From an uncultured Opitutales bacterium (GTDB lineage: Bacteria > Verrucomicrobiota > Verrucomicrobiia > Opitutales > Intestinicryptomonadaceae): a stretch of 64,000 bases of DNA. Location: positions 62,001-126,000 of the forward strand of contig URAJ01000001.1 in assembly GCA_900545715.1 (NCBI GenBank). Reading direction: 5' to 3'. A program made the translations under genes and the position numbers. Below, one piece after another: positions 27,679 through 36,646 of the stretch (the first letter of the stretch is position 1; each line of letters starts with the position of its first letter). Under the pieces are notes generated by a model. It was not told where the DNA came from. It made no database searches and worked only from the letters and a program-made list of their open reading frames with translations.

Positions 27679-28334
27679 AGGTGGTTCCTTATTATTGCAT
27701 GCACCAGCAGTTCAAAATCCACAACGCCGTACCGCTCTCCGTTAAAATCAAAAATCTTTTCGACAAATCCTCCGAGCGATTTTTCGAGAGTCACAGGCAC
27801 GCCGCGCAATCTGTCGGTTTCGACGAGCGCCATTCCGGCGATTTTTTCCACGCGGAATGCGAACCTGTCTTCCCCGCTGGAGCACACCAACATCCGCACG
27901 CTATCTGACGATGGCGTTTCGCATCCGCCGATTCCGAGCAGTTTTGCAATGTCCACAGCTATGACAAGCTCTCCGTTTATGTTTGCCAAGCCGGAGATTA
28001 CACCGTCGCCCTTATGGGGTATGCGGTGTATAAACCTGTCCCTTGCGACTTCCGATACGGCGCGCATTTCCAGCGCGAGATTTTCGCCGCCGCACTTGAA
28101 AAGGAAATACGGAGTCTTTTCGCGCGAGCTGTCCGCGCGGGATTCGGATATTTCGCCCGCCCACTGCTCGACGTACTCTATCGGAACGCGCCTATCGAAC
28201 AGTTTTTTGCCGGCGGCCGAATAAACCGGGCAGTTGTAGCAATGGATATATTTGCGCAAGTCAGGGCACGACGAATCGCCCCAAAGTCCCTCTTTGGTCC
28301 AGCAATGTCGGGCTATTTTATCTTCCATATCCAT
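27675..28334 (-). CDS. wspD: WspD-like CheW coupling protein
   Basis: Adaptor linking WspA to WspE. The N-terminal segment HCWTKEGLWGDSSCP followed by HCYNCPVYSAAGKKLFDR is the cysteine-bearing WspD signature, distinguishing it from plain CheW. The CheW domain covers about residues 75-215 (FLFKCGGENLALEMRAVSEV, GLANINGELVIAVDIAKLLG). The frame opens at a GTG (28349); I prefer the ATG at 28334, though 28328 is also possible. It overlaps wspE by 4 bases. Family members carry conserved Cys in this N-terminal part; whether these bind metal or form disulfides here is unknown. Confidence 0.88.
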   Translation of the reverse strand: MDMEDKIARHCWTKEGLWGDSSCPDLRKYIHCYNCPVYSAAGKKLFDRRVPIEYVEQWAGEISESRADSSREKTPYFLFKCGGENLALEMRAVSEVARDRFIHRIPHKGDGVISGLANINGELVIAVDIAKLLGIGGCETPSSDSVRMLVCSSGEDRFAFRVEKIAGMALVETDRLRGVPVTLEKSLGGFVEKIFDFNGERYGVVDFELLVHAIIRNHL

Positions 28335-28374
28335 TAAAATATATTGCACGCCTCTTATCCGGCATTCAAGCCAA

Positions 28375-29526
28375 TTAAGAGCGTCCTTCGAGCCTCCTTC
28401 TCACAAGCTTAAATCCGAGCGCAGCATCGGCGTTTTGTGGATCTGCATACCTCGCGCGCCGAAAGTACTTTTCCGCTTTCTCCAGATCCCCCTGCGCCGA
28501 AAAAATCTCAGCAGCAAGCATGTTAAGCTCTGCAGAGTCGGGATATTCTGCGAGCATTTTCAGGCATTCCCTGCGGGCGGAATCTATATTTCCCGCGTCT
28601 GCGAGAGCCATCGCGGCGGAGATATCGGGCTTTTCTGGGATTGGGTTCGGCGCGGCAGGTGCGGGTTCTATCGCATTTTCATTTAATTTTTTTGCGCGTT
28701 TTTTAAGTTGTTCACGCCTGTTTTCGCCTAAAAAAGCCCCGAAAAAATTTTCGGATTTTTTTATTGCGGGCCTTACCGCGAACGCGCCTTCCGCGCCCGC
28801 CCTTTCAAATCTTGGATCCGACACTACAAATCCGTCCGCATGCCCCGTAAATATCACAGCTCCCTGTGCAGACATCGACAATATTTTGTCAAAAAGCTTT
28901 TTTTTCGAGCGTTCGGTGAGGTATATCGCAAGGTTTCTGCAAAAAATTATGTCAAACAATCCGGGGAAAAAGTCGTCGTCAAGTATGTTTGCCGCGGCAA
29001 ATTTTATCTTCTTTTTCAAAGAATCCGGCATTTCAAACAAGCCGTTTTTTATCTGGAATGCCGCTTCGGAAGCGGCTGAACGGAAGCAGTTTTTGCCGTA
29101 AGCCGCGCGTTTTGCCGCCCCTATAAGCTTCTCGGAGTAGTCGAAGGCCTCTATCTCAAAATCGGCGCCCGCCGCAGCAATGACAGACGCTATTGAAAAC
29201 GCCTCGCACCCTATCGAACACGGAGCGCACAAGACTCTCAAGAATCGTCCCTCTGCGGCGGCTTTCTCCGCAATTTCGCCCAGAAATTCAAAACTCTCCG
29301 GCTGTCTGAAAAACCATGTCTCCGGCACGCATAAAGACTCGCAAAATTTACGGAGTTTCGCGGGGCAGCTTTCGAGCTCGGCAGGCAGACAAGATATGTC
29401 GGAAAGCCCCATTCCGCGCGCAAAGTCCCTCGCGGAAGACTCCACAAAAGAGTCCCCGAAGGATTCGACACTCGCCCCGCAGCCCCTTTCCACTGCGGCG
29501 GCCAAGTTTTTTACAATGTCCCTCAC
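28375..29526 (-). CDS. wspC: WspC-like CheR methyltransferase with TPR tail
   Basis: Methylates glutamates on the WspA receptor using S-adenosylmethionine. 383 residues: a CheR N domain (about 1-75), the methyltransferase core with PETWFFRQPESF, VLCAPCSIGCEAFSIA (SAM-binding site) and DIIFCRNLAIYL, then a linker rich in Lys/Pro and a C-terminal TPR pair (about 305-375, SAELNMLAAEIFSAQGDLEKAEKYF written in part). CheR plus TPR is the WspC architecture. The start is GTG at 29526, overlapping the wspB stop by 4 bases (GTGA), which argues for translational coupling. Confidence 0.9.
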   Translation of the reverse strand: MRDIVKNLAAAVERGCGASVESFGDSFVESSARDFARGMGLSDISCLPAELESCPAKLRKFCESLCVPETWFFRQPESFEFLGEIAEKAAAEGRFLRVLCAPCSIGCEAFSIASVIAAAGADFEIEAFDYSEKLIGAAKRAAYGKNCFRSAASEAAFQIKNGLFEMPDSLKKKIKFAAANILDDDFFPGLFDIIFCRNLAIYLTERSKKKLFDKILSMSAQGAVIFTGHADGFVVSDPRFERAGAEGAFAVRPAIKKSENFFGAFLGENRREQLKKRAKKLNENAIEPAPAAPNPIPEKPDISAAMALADAGNIDSARRECLKMLAEYPDSAELNMLAAEIFSAQGDLEKAEKYFRRARYADPQNADAALGFKLVRRRLEGRS

Positions 29527-29966
29527 TTGTTAAACATTCCGATTATTTTAGCTGCCGTATCCGAATCTATTAGCTTTTCAATTTTCAGCATCTGCGCTAT
29601 TTCTCCGTCAACGGTAAAAACCCCGCCGCAATAAGAGCCGCCCTCGGACGGGCCTATGTCGGAGTCGCATATTTCAACGACCCTTGTCACGCGCTCCGCA
29701 ATGAGCGCCACAAGCCCTTCCGTTACCCCCGAAGATATTTTTACTATCATGTATCTCGTGCTAAAAATGCGCTCCGAGGGCCTGTTGCAAACGTACATCG
29801 ACAGATCTATGGCAGGCACCGTATTGCCCTTATAGTTGAACACGCCCGCAATCCACTCCGGCGCACCCTGCACTCCGCGTAGCCTGACCGCTGGAACGAC
29901 GGTTTCCACAAGCCGCGCGTCGGCCCCCCACAGCCTTCCGTCCATCTCGAAAAGTATGGCGAGCAT
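29523..29966 (-). CDS. wspB: WspB-like CheW coupling protein
   Basis: Small single-domain CheW-like adaptor of 147 residues (FEMDGRLWGADARLVETVV, WIAGVFNYKGNTVPAIDLSM). In Wsp systems WspB and WspD are both CheW homologues, and WspB takes part in forming WspA clusters. It starts 3 bases after the wspA stop and overlaps wspC by 4 bases. Assignment as WspB rather than generic CheW rests mainly on gene order. Confidence 0.88.
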   Translation of the reverse strand: MLAILFEMDGRLWGADARLVETVVPAVRLRGVQGAPEWIAGVFNYKGNTVPAIDLSMYVCNRPSERIFSTRYMIVKISSGVTEGLVALIAERVTRVVEICDSDIGPSEGGSYCGGVFTVDGEIAQMLKIEKLIDSDTAAKIIGMFNK

Positions 29967-29969
29967 ATT

Positions 29970-32237
29970 TTAAGAACGGCCTCCGAATTTGAACTTTGAA
30001 ATTTCCGAATCGAGCGCATCGAGAGCCTCACGCATCTGCGAGCGGCTGTCCGAAACCTGCTTGAGAAGCGAGCCCGCCTGCCGCACTCCGTCGTTTAGAG
30101 ACGCCATAGCCTCGCTTATCTGCGAAACTCCCGTCGTCTGCGAATTCATTCCCTCCGTAAGGCTTTCAAGCTGCGGGGCGATTGACTGCATCTTTGTTAT
30201 GACAGTGTCCATTCCGCCGATTATGCGCTCCACGTCGGATACGCCCATGCGCACGTCCTCCGCAAACTTGTCCATTTCAGAGACACCCGCAACGACTGCG
30301 TTTTGCATGTCTTTTACGATAGTTTCGATGTCGCTCGTGGCGAGCGCCGTCTGGTCGGCGAGCCTGCCTATCTCGCGCGCTACAACCGAGAATCCCAAGC
30401 CGTATGCGCCCGCCTTTTCAGCCTCTATTGAAGCGTTGAGCGCAAGCATATTAGTCTCGTCCGCGACTTTTGAAATGGTGACGACCACCGCGTTTATATT
30501 GTTCGCCCTCTCGCTGATTATCGCGAGCCTTTTGGCGATTGACGAAGTGCTCGAAGATAGAATCTGCATCGTCTTTTCCACGGAAGAGAGCTGCGCGCGC
30601 CCGTCCTCTGCGGTCTCGGAACTTTTGGACGCCCCGTCGGAGAGCGTCTCAACGGTTTTTGCGAGCTCCGCGCTCGTTGCGGTCATCTGCTTCACGGCGG
30701 CGGATATTTCCCCTGTTGAGGAGCAGAAATTCTGCATGCTCTCCTCGTACTCCGCCGAAGCCTTCTCCACGCCGTCGGAATAGGACGACAGCCTGTGCGC
30801 CGACTGCGACACGCTCGATATCAGCGAGCGCAAGTTGGCCGCCATATGCCCCATTGACGCCATGAGCTGCCTCGTTTCGTCCTGGGAATTTTCCACCGCC
30901 GGTATTTCCACGTCGAGCCTTCCACGGGCGATTTCCTCCGCGAGTTCGCTCGCCTTTGTCACCCTTGAAAGGAGGCGGCTTGATAGCGCCAGCGCCGCAA
31001 GAGTCACGATTGCAAAAACGGCAAGCCCGACCGCCTCGTTGACAATCGACGCGTAAACCGGCGCGAGCAGCTCGGAGCGCGGCGCCATCTGGACCATTAC
31101 CCAATTCCCCGGGCGGATTATCGCGTGCGCCACGCAATATACTTTTCCGGTTTGAGGGTCTGTAAAATACGTAGCCTGCTGGCCCGTTCCGCCTACCGCC
31201 ATTGTGCTCTTCGACATTTCCAAGGCCGATTTGAGCAGGTCGCGGTAAACGGTTCCGTACTTGGAAGAGTCGCGGCGCGCGGCCGGGTTGTCGCGGCCTA
31301 TTTGCCCGTCGCCCCTGCCGCTTTCAATGACAAACGAACCCGTTTCGTCGGTGTAGAGATCGTCGATGGATACGGTGCGCAGCGCGCTGTTTTTTGTGGC
31401 GGCTATGATTCGCGACTGCGCGCTAATTAGGAATATTTCGCTGCCCGGAAAAGTTTTAAGGGATAAAACAAGCTCTGAAATCCTCGCCAAATCCCTGTCG
31501 AAGGCCATCTGGCCGGCAAAAATGCCCTCGAACATTATCGGAGCCGAATATTCGACCATCAGAGTTTTATTATTGTACAAATATGGTTCTGTCACGACAT
31601 ACCCCTCTTTGTCCCCCGCCTCGGTCTTTTTCTTAAGCCCCGCATAAAACATCGAAGTTTCGGTGTCGCGCAAGGGCTCTATCGACAAGGCAGAAGCATC
31701 TCCCCTTCCCCAGTACGCGAGAAACCTCCCGCCCTCGGTTCTGCCGAGCCATTCGTCAACCGATACTTTTGTCGGGTTGGTTTTCAATCCGTAGGCGTCG
31801 ATACCGCCGCCCTCGGACACACCGACCGCGTCGCGCAAGTTTTTGAGCCCGCGTTCGGTTTTTGCGTCGTTAAAGTCGGCGTTTGGCTCGTATCCTACGC
31901 TCGCACCCACAAAAGTCGGGAAGATTTCAAGGAGGTCGCGAATGAATCCGACGCTTTCAGGCCTGTACCCGAACCATATCTCCCCGGCGGCGGCGGCTGT
32001 CCGCGCAATCGAAACGCCCTGTACGTTTTCCTTTGAAACCTGCTCCGCCGCAAGGCGCGTGTCCGCAAGAAATTTAGCCTCGGATAGAGACTTGAAGGTG
32101 GCGTAATTGTCGTAGCAATTTAAAATCGTCATCGCCAAATCCACGAGGAAAATCGGCAACACCACAAATACCAGTATCTTTGTCCTTATTCTCATATTTG
32201 CCATTGCGGTGGAGTGCGGCGCGCGCATGTTAAACAT
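29970..32237 (-). CDS. wspA: WspA-like methyl-accepting sensor protein
   Basis: Receptor of the cluster, 755 residues. TM1 (about 18-40, ILVFVVLPIFLVDLAMTIL), a large periplasmic sensor of about 350 residues resembling a double Cache fold, TM2 near residue 398 (AVGLAVFAIVTLAALALSS), HAMP (about 420-475), then the signalling helices. The hairpin tip ADETNMLALNASIEAEKAG followed by AYGLGFSVVAREIGRLADQT (about 590-630) is characteristic of WspA, not flagellar MCPs. No C-terminal CheR-binding pentapeptide is seen. The ATG at 32237 is used, but the ATGs at codons 12 and 15 are equally plausible. Head of the six-gene operon. Confidence 0.9.
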   Translation of the reverse strand: MFNMRAPHSTAMANMRIRTKILVFVVLPIFLVDLAMTILNCYDNYATFKSLSEAKFLADTRLAAEQVSKENVQGVSIARTAAAAGEIWFGYRPESVGFIRDLLEIFPTFVGASVGYEPNADFNDAKTERGLKNLRDAVGVSEGGGIDAYGLKTNPTKVSVDEWLGRTEGGRFLAYWGRGDASALSIEPLRDTETSMFYAGLKKKTEAGDKEGYVVTEPYLYNNKTLMVEYSAPIMFEGIFAGQMAFDRDLARISELVLSLKTFPGSEIFLISAQSRIIAATKNSALRTVSIDDLYTDETGSFVIESGRGDGQIGRDNPAARRDSSKYGTVYRDLLKSALEMSKSTMAVGGTGQQATYFTDPQTGKVYCVAHAIIRPGNWVMVQMAPRSELLAPVYASIVNEAVGLAVFAIVTLAALALSSRLLSRVTKASELAEEIARGRLDVEIPAVENSQDETRQLMASMGHMAANLRSLISSVSQSAHRLSSYSDGVEKASAEYEESMQNFCSSTGEISAAVKQMTATSAELAKTVETLSDGASKSSETAEDGRAQLSSVEKTMQILSSSTSSIAKRLAIISERANNINAVVVTISKVADETNMLALNASIEAEKAGAYGLGFSVVAREIGRLADQTALATSDIETIVKDMQNAVVAGVSEMDKFAEDVRMGVSDVERIIGGMDTVITKMQSIAPQLESLTEGMNSQTTGVSQISEAMASLNDGVRQAGSLLKQVSDSRSQMREALDALDSEISKFKFGGRS

Positions 32238-32694
32238 CTGCGAACAATAGGCCGCCCGCCTTAAAACCGCGCCGCATTCGTTTTTATTTCTTATAGTAAT
32301 TTACCCGCGCCGCCCGCCCTTGCAAGACTTTTCGCAAAGCCCTCCGCATTCGCGCCCCCAAAATTTCATAAACAAAAAAACTTCCGCAAAGCGAAATCGG
32401 ATTTTTTATAACGTTTAAAAGAGAGTAAACCCGCGTTGTGCCGCCGCCCACTTTTGCGCAAAAACGGCAACGCAATTCAAATTGCAATTTTTTTAGTGAA
32501 TATCCACCCAATTTCAAACAGCCAAGCTACTTTTTAACGAAAATCCCGAGTAGATTCAAAGAGAGTTTGTGCGGGAGGAAAATAGAGAAAAAATTTTGCG
32601 GAAGCCAAACTCCGCCATCCGCAGGCATTTTAGGCTTCCCCGCTGACCTCCGAACCGCAAGCATACTCTGCGCTTGAACTTGCACATGCAAAGG
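32238..32694. other. Non-coding spacer upstream of wspA
   Basis: About 457 bases between wspA and the ThuA-like gene, which also lies on the minus strand. Short frames on both strands have no domain or conserved start. The wsp promoter should be here, but I see no convincing -35/-10 pair. No terminator hairpin for the ThuA-like gene was recognised. Confidence 0.45.
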
Positions 32695-33666
32695 CTAATT
32701 TTTCGTTTCGGATTTTTCGTCTTTGATTCCCCACGATTCCGCCGCCTTTTTCCAGTCCGGGAAATAGTATTCGTAGTCGGGGCGCTTGGGCTTTTTTATC
32801 TTGGCCGCAATTTCGTCTAGCGACGGGCAGCCCGCCGTAAATCCGCCTTCGGGAATGTCGATTTTCGCAAGCCACGCAATAGAGTTTAAAATTAGCTTTC
32901 GGAAGTCCGGGTGGGCGAGTGTCCAAACCGCGTGTCCGCCCGTGCAGCCAAAGCCCCGCGTGGAATTTGGATTTTCGCAAAGCCACAAAATAGCCTCCTC
33001 CCTACCGAGATTTTTGCGCACAAATTCGTTGCCGGTATTCGGGCCAAACCTCAGCTTGCGAACCTTATCCGGCGGCACAACCACGGCAAGATGCGTAATT
33101 TTCTGCTTCGGGTTGTCCGAAAACTTCATATTAAAATGCCATTCGTCATATATTTCAAAAGGCTTTACGCCGCGGGCGGCCGGGTGGTTTGCAAATTTTT
33201 TAAATTTAGCGTCGTAATACGGATTCACCGACCAATGAGTCTGGTAGTGGCCACCTATGAGCGAGTCGAGTATCGATACCTCCTCGGAATCATTTTCCCC
33301 AAACATAAGCGCGTAGTGGAACACTCCGAAAGAAGTCCCCTTTTCGTTAAGTTTTTTCAGATATTGCATTTTGCCCTTTAACGGGTGCGCGGCTTCGCCC
33401 TCGCCAAAAACGACAACTGCGTCGCTCCCCTCAAGCTCCTCGATTTTTGCGCCGGCGGCAAGATTTACAAACTTGACCTCGGCCTTGCCACCAAGCGCCT
33501 CTTTAAGCATATCCGAAACGAGCTCGCCCATAAGCTCGTTCTCGTGGTCGCCCCAGTAATGTATCGAACCGCCTGAAACGACCGCTATTTTTTTCGGCTG
33601 CCCTGCGCCTGCAAAAACGGCTGAGCACAAAAAAACGCACAATAGAATTTTTAACGCTAATTTCAT
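32695..33666 (-). CDS. Secreted ThuA-like domain protein
   Basis: 323 residues with a Sec signal peptide (MKLALKILLCVFLCSAVFAGAG) and a ThuA-like (class I glutamine amidotransferase-like) domain: IAVVSGGSIHYWGDHE, GSDAVVVFGEGEAAH, GTSFGVFHYALMFGEND, IGGHYQTHWSVNP and TRGFGCTGGHAVWTLAHPDF. Such proteins are abundant in Verrucomicrobia and Planctomycetes and are linked to sugar use by gene context, but the reaction is unknown. It is divergent from trkA and monocistronic. The nucleophile-elbow Cys of true amidotransferases is not evident at GVFHYAL, so amidotransferase activity is unlikely. Confidence 0.82.
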   Translation of the reverse strand: MKLALKILLCVFLCSAVFAGAGQPKKIAVVSGGSIHYWGDHENELMGELVSDMLKEALGGKAEVKFVNLAAGAKIEELEGSDAVVVFGEGEAAHPLKGKMQYLKKLNEKGTSFGVFHYALMFGENDSEEVSILDSLIGGHYQTHWSVNPYYDAKFKKFANHPAARGVKPFEIYDEWHFNMKFSDNPKQKITHLAVVVPPDKVRKLRFGPNTGNEFVRKNLGREEAILWLCENPNSTRGFGCTGGHAVWTLAHPDFRKLILNSIAWLAKIDIPEGGFTAGCPSLDEIAAKIKKPKRPDYEYYFPDWKKAAESWGIKDEKSETKN

Positions 33667-33804
33667 GATTTCTGCTGAAGATTTTTGCGACGCAGCCGTA
33701 TTTTGCGAGAAAAAAATCCGACGCCGCCCTTCCTCAACTCCTGCGTCAAGAGCGCAAATTTATTTGCCATTCACCCCAAATGCTCTCTATTATGCGGGAG
33801 AATT

Positions 33805-35151
33805 ATGAAAATTGTAGTAGCAGGCGCCGGAGATGTCGGGCACTATCTCTGCCAGATTCTAAGCGAAGACGGGCATTCAGTCACACTGATAGAGTCCGAG
33901 GATTCCACAGCCGACGACGTCGAGGAACATCTCGACGTGCGCGTGGTGCGCGGCAACGGGGCGTCGGCCGTATGCCTTTTGAAGGCGGGGGTAGAGGCCT
34001 GCGACTTTTTTATGGCAATGACCGCACACGATCAACTTAACATCGTTGCGTGCTCAATAGCCGCAAACCTCGGCGCAAAAACCACAATCGCGAGGGTACA
34101 CGACCAAGTTTACGCCGACGCGTCGGTTATAAACTACCAAAAGCATTTTAATATAGACATACTTATAAATCCCGAAGCGCTGACTGCTGTGGAGCTTGCA
34201 AAACACGTCCGCAACCCCGAAAGAATGGCGCTCGAAGACTTCGCAAGGGGCGCGATTGAGCTGCAAGAAGTTGAAATATCGCCCGACTCAAAGGCCGCCG
34301 GCACCGCCCTGCGCGATTTGCGGCTAAGCGGAGTAAAAATCGGGTACGTAGAGCGCGAGGGCGAGCTTATAGTGCCGCGTGCCGAAACCGTATTGCGCGC
34401 CGGCGACAAGGCGACCATAATAGGCACGCCCGACAATATTCTAAAAGACCGCCGGGTATTTTCAAGCGCCTCACCCGCCGCGCAAAGAATAGTGCTGTAC
34501 GGGGCTACTGAAACCGCGATTTCCGTAATCAGGCGCCTGCACGACCACCGCTTTAAGATACGCGTCATAGAGCCTGATCTTGAAAAATGCAAAACGCTCG
34601 CCGAATCCTTTCCAAACGTCACAGTCATAAATGGCAGCGCAACGAGCCTGCGGCTCTTGGAGGAAGAACAAATAGGCAGCGCCGACTACTTCATCGCTTG
34701 CACTAAGGACGACGAGGAAAATGTTATGACATGCCTTCAAGCAAAAAAGCTTGGCGTCGCCCACGTTGAGCTTGTCATAAATAAGCCCGACTACGAGCAG
34801 GTTCTGCAAAACATAAGCGGATTTCTGAATTTTGAGTCGATAGTATCGCCGCGCCGCGTGACAGTCTCGGAGATAAAAAAGTTCGTCACAAACAAGGAAT
34901 ATTCGATAATAGGCTCGCTGCGCGGGGGCACGATAGAATTTTTGGAATTGAATGTAGGGGAAAAAGCTCCGGCGATAGGCAGGCCGCTGCGCGATCTCGG
35001 TCTGCCGCCCGCCTGCATAATAGCTGCAATAGTAAACGATTCCGGCGCGAAAGTCCCTGGGGCTACCGACTATGTCGCCGCAAACGACAGGCTCATTGTC
35101 ATTCTCGAAAAGCAGAAGGCGGCGGAAGTCGTGAAAATGTTTGTAAAATAG
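33805..35151 (+). CDS. trkA: Trk system K+ uptake regulator TrkA
   Basis: Cytosolic NAD-binding regulator of the TrkH channel, 448 residues. Two RCK units: the first begins MKIVVAGAGDVGHYLCQILS (Rossmann GxGxxG) with TrkA-C around 135-220; the second begins RIVLYGATETAISVIRRL with NGSATSLRLLEEE and a second TrkA-C. The frame is open 40 codons upstream, but the ATG at 33805 sits right at the Rossmann strand and has a GGGAG ribosome site 7 bases ahead, one of the few clear ones in the window. trkH follows after 4 bases. Confidence 0.94.
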   Translation: MKIVVAGAGDVGHYLCQILSEDGHSVTLIESEDSTADDVEEHLDVRVVRGNGASAVCLLKAGVEACDFFMAMTAHDQLNIVACSIAANLGAKTTIARVHDQVYADASVINYQKHFNIDILINPEALTAVELAKHVRNPERMALEDFARGAIELQEVEISPDSKAAGTALRDLRLSGVKIGYVEREGELIVPRAETVLRAGDKATIIGTPDNILKDRRVFSSASPAAQRIVLYGATETAISVIRRLHDHRFKIRVIEPDLEKCKTLAESFPNVTVINGSATSLRLLEEEQIGSADYFIACTKDDEENVMTCLQAKKLGVAHVELVINKPDYEQVLQNISGFLNFESIVSPRRVTVSEIKKFVTNKEYSIIGSLRGGTIEFLELNVGEKAPAIGRPLRDLGLPPACIIAAIVNDSGAKVPGATDYVAANDRLIVILEKQKAAEVVKMFVK

Positions 35152-35155
35152 CCTA

Positions 35156-36637
35156 ATGAACTACTCGCTGATATTAAAAATACTGTCGATGGTGTTCGCC
35201 ATAATGGCGTTGGCATTTTCGCTGAGCGCGGGAGTTTCGGTTTACTATTATTCCGGTTCTCCGCTTGAAGGCGAGGCGCTTCCAGCATGGATTTCGATAA
35301 TCGCGCTTTCGATAATGCTTACATTCGCATTTTTCCTGCCGAGCCGCACGGCCTCCGGAAAGCTGTTTAAGAAGGAGGCGATGTGCATAGTTGGACTTGG
35401 GTGGACTCTCGCTTCGCTGCTCGGGGCGCTTCCATACATAATGATTATCGACGCATCATTCAGCGACGCATTTTTTGAATCTGCAAGCGGATTGACAACA
35501 ACTGGAGCGTCGGTTTTCGGGGATTTCTCCGATTTTCCCAAGAGCTTGATGTTTTGGCGGTGCTTGTCGCACTGGATAGGCGGCTTGGGAGTAATCGTAT
35601 TCTTCGTAGCGATACTTTCGTTTTTGGGTTCGGACGGGCGCACGCTATATTCAAGGGAAACGAGCGCGGCGTCCGGCGGCGGAATGGAAACCGAGCGCAT
35701 TCAGTCGGCGGCGCTCAGAATAATGGGGCTGTACAGCGCAATATCGGTGGTATGCGCGCTGACGTTTAGGCTCTGCGGCATGGGCTGGTACGACGCCGTG
35801 TGCCATATGTTTTCAACTGTTTCAACCGGCGGATTCAGCGTTTACGAAGACAGCATTGCTAGGTACGACAACCTGTTAATTTGCTGGGCTGTCACGTTTT
35901 TTATGTTTGTCGGCGGCATTGGATTTTCCGTAATAATATATTTCGCCTCTGGCCATATCAGAAAGGCGCTTCAAAACAACGAATTTAAGGTTTACGCTGC
36001 AATTCTCGCGCTATCCGGCATTGCTGTGACAATCGCGGTATACGCGAGTTCCGACACTTCCCAGCCGTTTTTCCGCGCGCTTACATACGGCATGTTTAAT
36101 ACGGTTTCGATAATGACAACCACCGGTTTTATGTGCGACGACTACCAAAAGTGGCTGCCAATAACTCACTCAATATTCTTTATTCTTATGATAATAGGCG
36201 GGTGCTCCGGCTCGACGTCCGGCGGGATAAAAGTATCGCGCCTTATCTTATCCTATGGGCTATGCCGCAACCATATAGAAAAATCATTCCGGCCGAGAGT
36301 CGTGCGCCCGGTGAGGATAAACGGCAAGATTATTGACGAAGACGACGCGTACGAAGTGCTCTCGTATGTCACAATGTTCGCACTCATAGTAATGGTTTCA
36401 ATTCTTGCGATATCGTTTTTCGAGACCGACTTGGAATTGTCGGAATCCATAACGGCTGTAATAAGCTTGATTAACAACGTCGGCCCCGGCGTCGACAGAA
36501 TAGGCCCCGCAGAAAACTACGGATTTATGAACGGCGCATCAAAGATATTCCTGAGCGTATTAATGATAATGGGCCGCCTTGAATTCTATGCGGTGCTCGC
36601 GCTCTTCATGCCATCGCTTTGGCGCAAATTTCAATAG
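35156..36637 (+). CDS. trkH: Trk potassium transporter membrane subunit
   Basis: K+ channel-like subunit, 493 residues, about ten to twelve helices. The four P-loop filter regions are visible: SGLTTTGASVFG, FSTVSTGGFSVYED, MTTTGFMCDDYQKW and INNVGPGVDRIG. Segments such as SHWIGGLGVIVFFVAILS and GGCSGSTSGGIKVSR match TrkH/TrkG. It works with TrkA, encoded 4 bases upstream. pdxJ follows after 9 bases, so potassium uptake is transcribed with cofactor genes. Confidence 0.94.
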   Translation: MNYSLILKILSMVFAIMALAFSLSAGVSVYYYSGSPLEGEALPAWISIIALSIMLTFAFFLPSRTASGKLFKKEAMCIVGLGWTLASLLGALPYIMIIDASFSDAFFESASGLTTTGASVFGDFSDFPKSLMFWRCLSHWIGGLGVIVFFVAILSFLGSDGRTLYSRETSAASGGGMETERIQSAALRIMGLYSAISVVCALTFRLCGMGWYDAVCHMFSTVSTGGFSVYEDSIARYDNLLICWAVTFFMFVGGIGFSVIIYFASGHIRKALQNNEFKVYAAILALSGIAVTIAVYASSDTSQPFFRALTYGMFNTVSIMTTTGFMCDDYQKWLPITHSIFFILMIIGGCSGSTSGGIKVSRLILSYGLCRNHIEKSFRPRVVRPVRINGKIIDEDDAYEVLSYVTMFALIVMVSILAISFFETDLELSESITAVISLINNVGPGVDRIGPAENYGFMNGASKIFLSVLMIMGRLEFYAVLALFMPSLWRKFQ

Positions 36638-36646
36638 GTAAAAATC

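Noticed and set aside
24068..32237. Flagellar chemotaxis operon
   Set aside because: The WspA-type receptor tip, the CheR-TPR and WspD N-terminal signatures and the CheA-REC fusion fit a Wsp-type system; no cheY, cheZ or flagellar gene is present.
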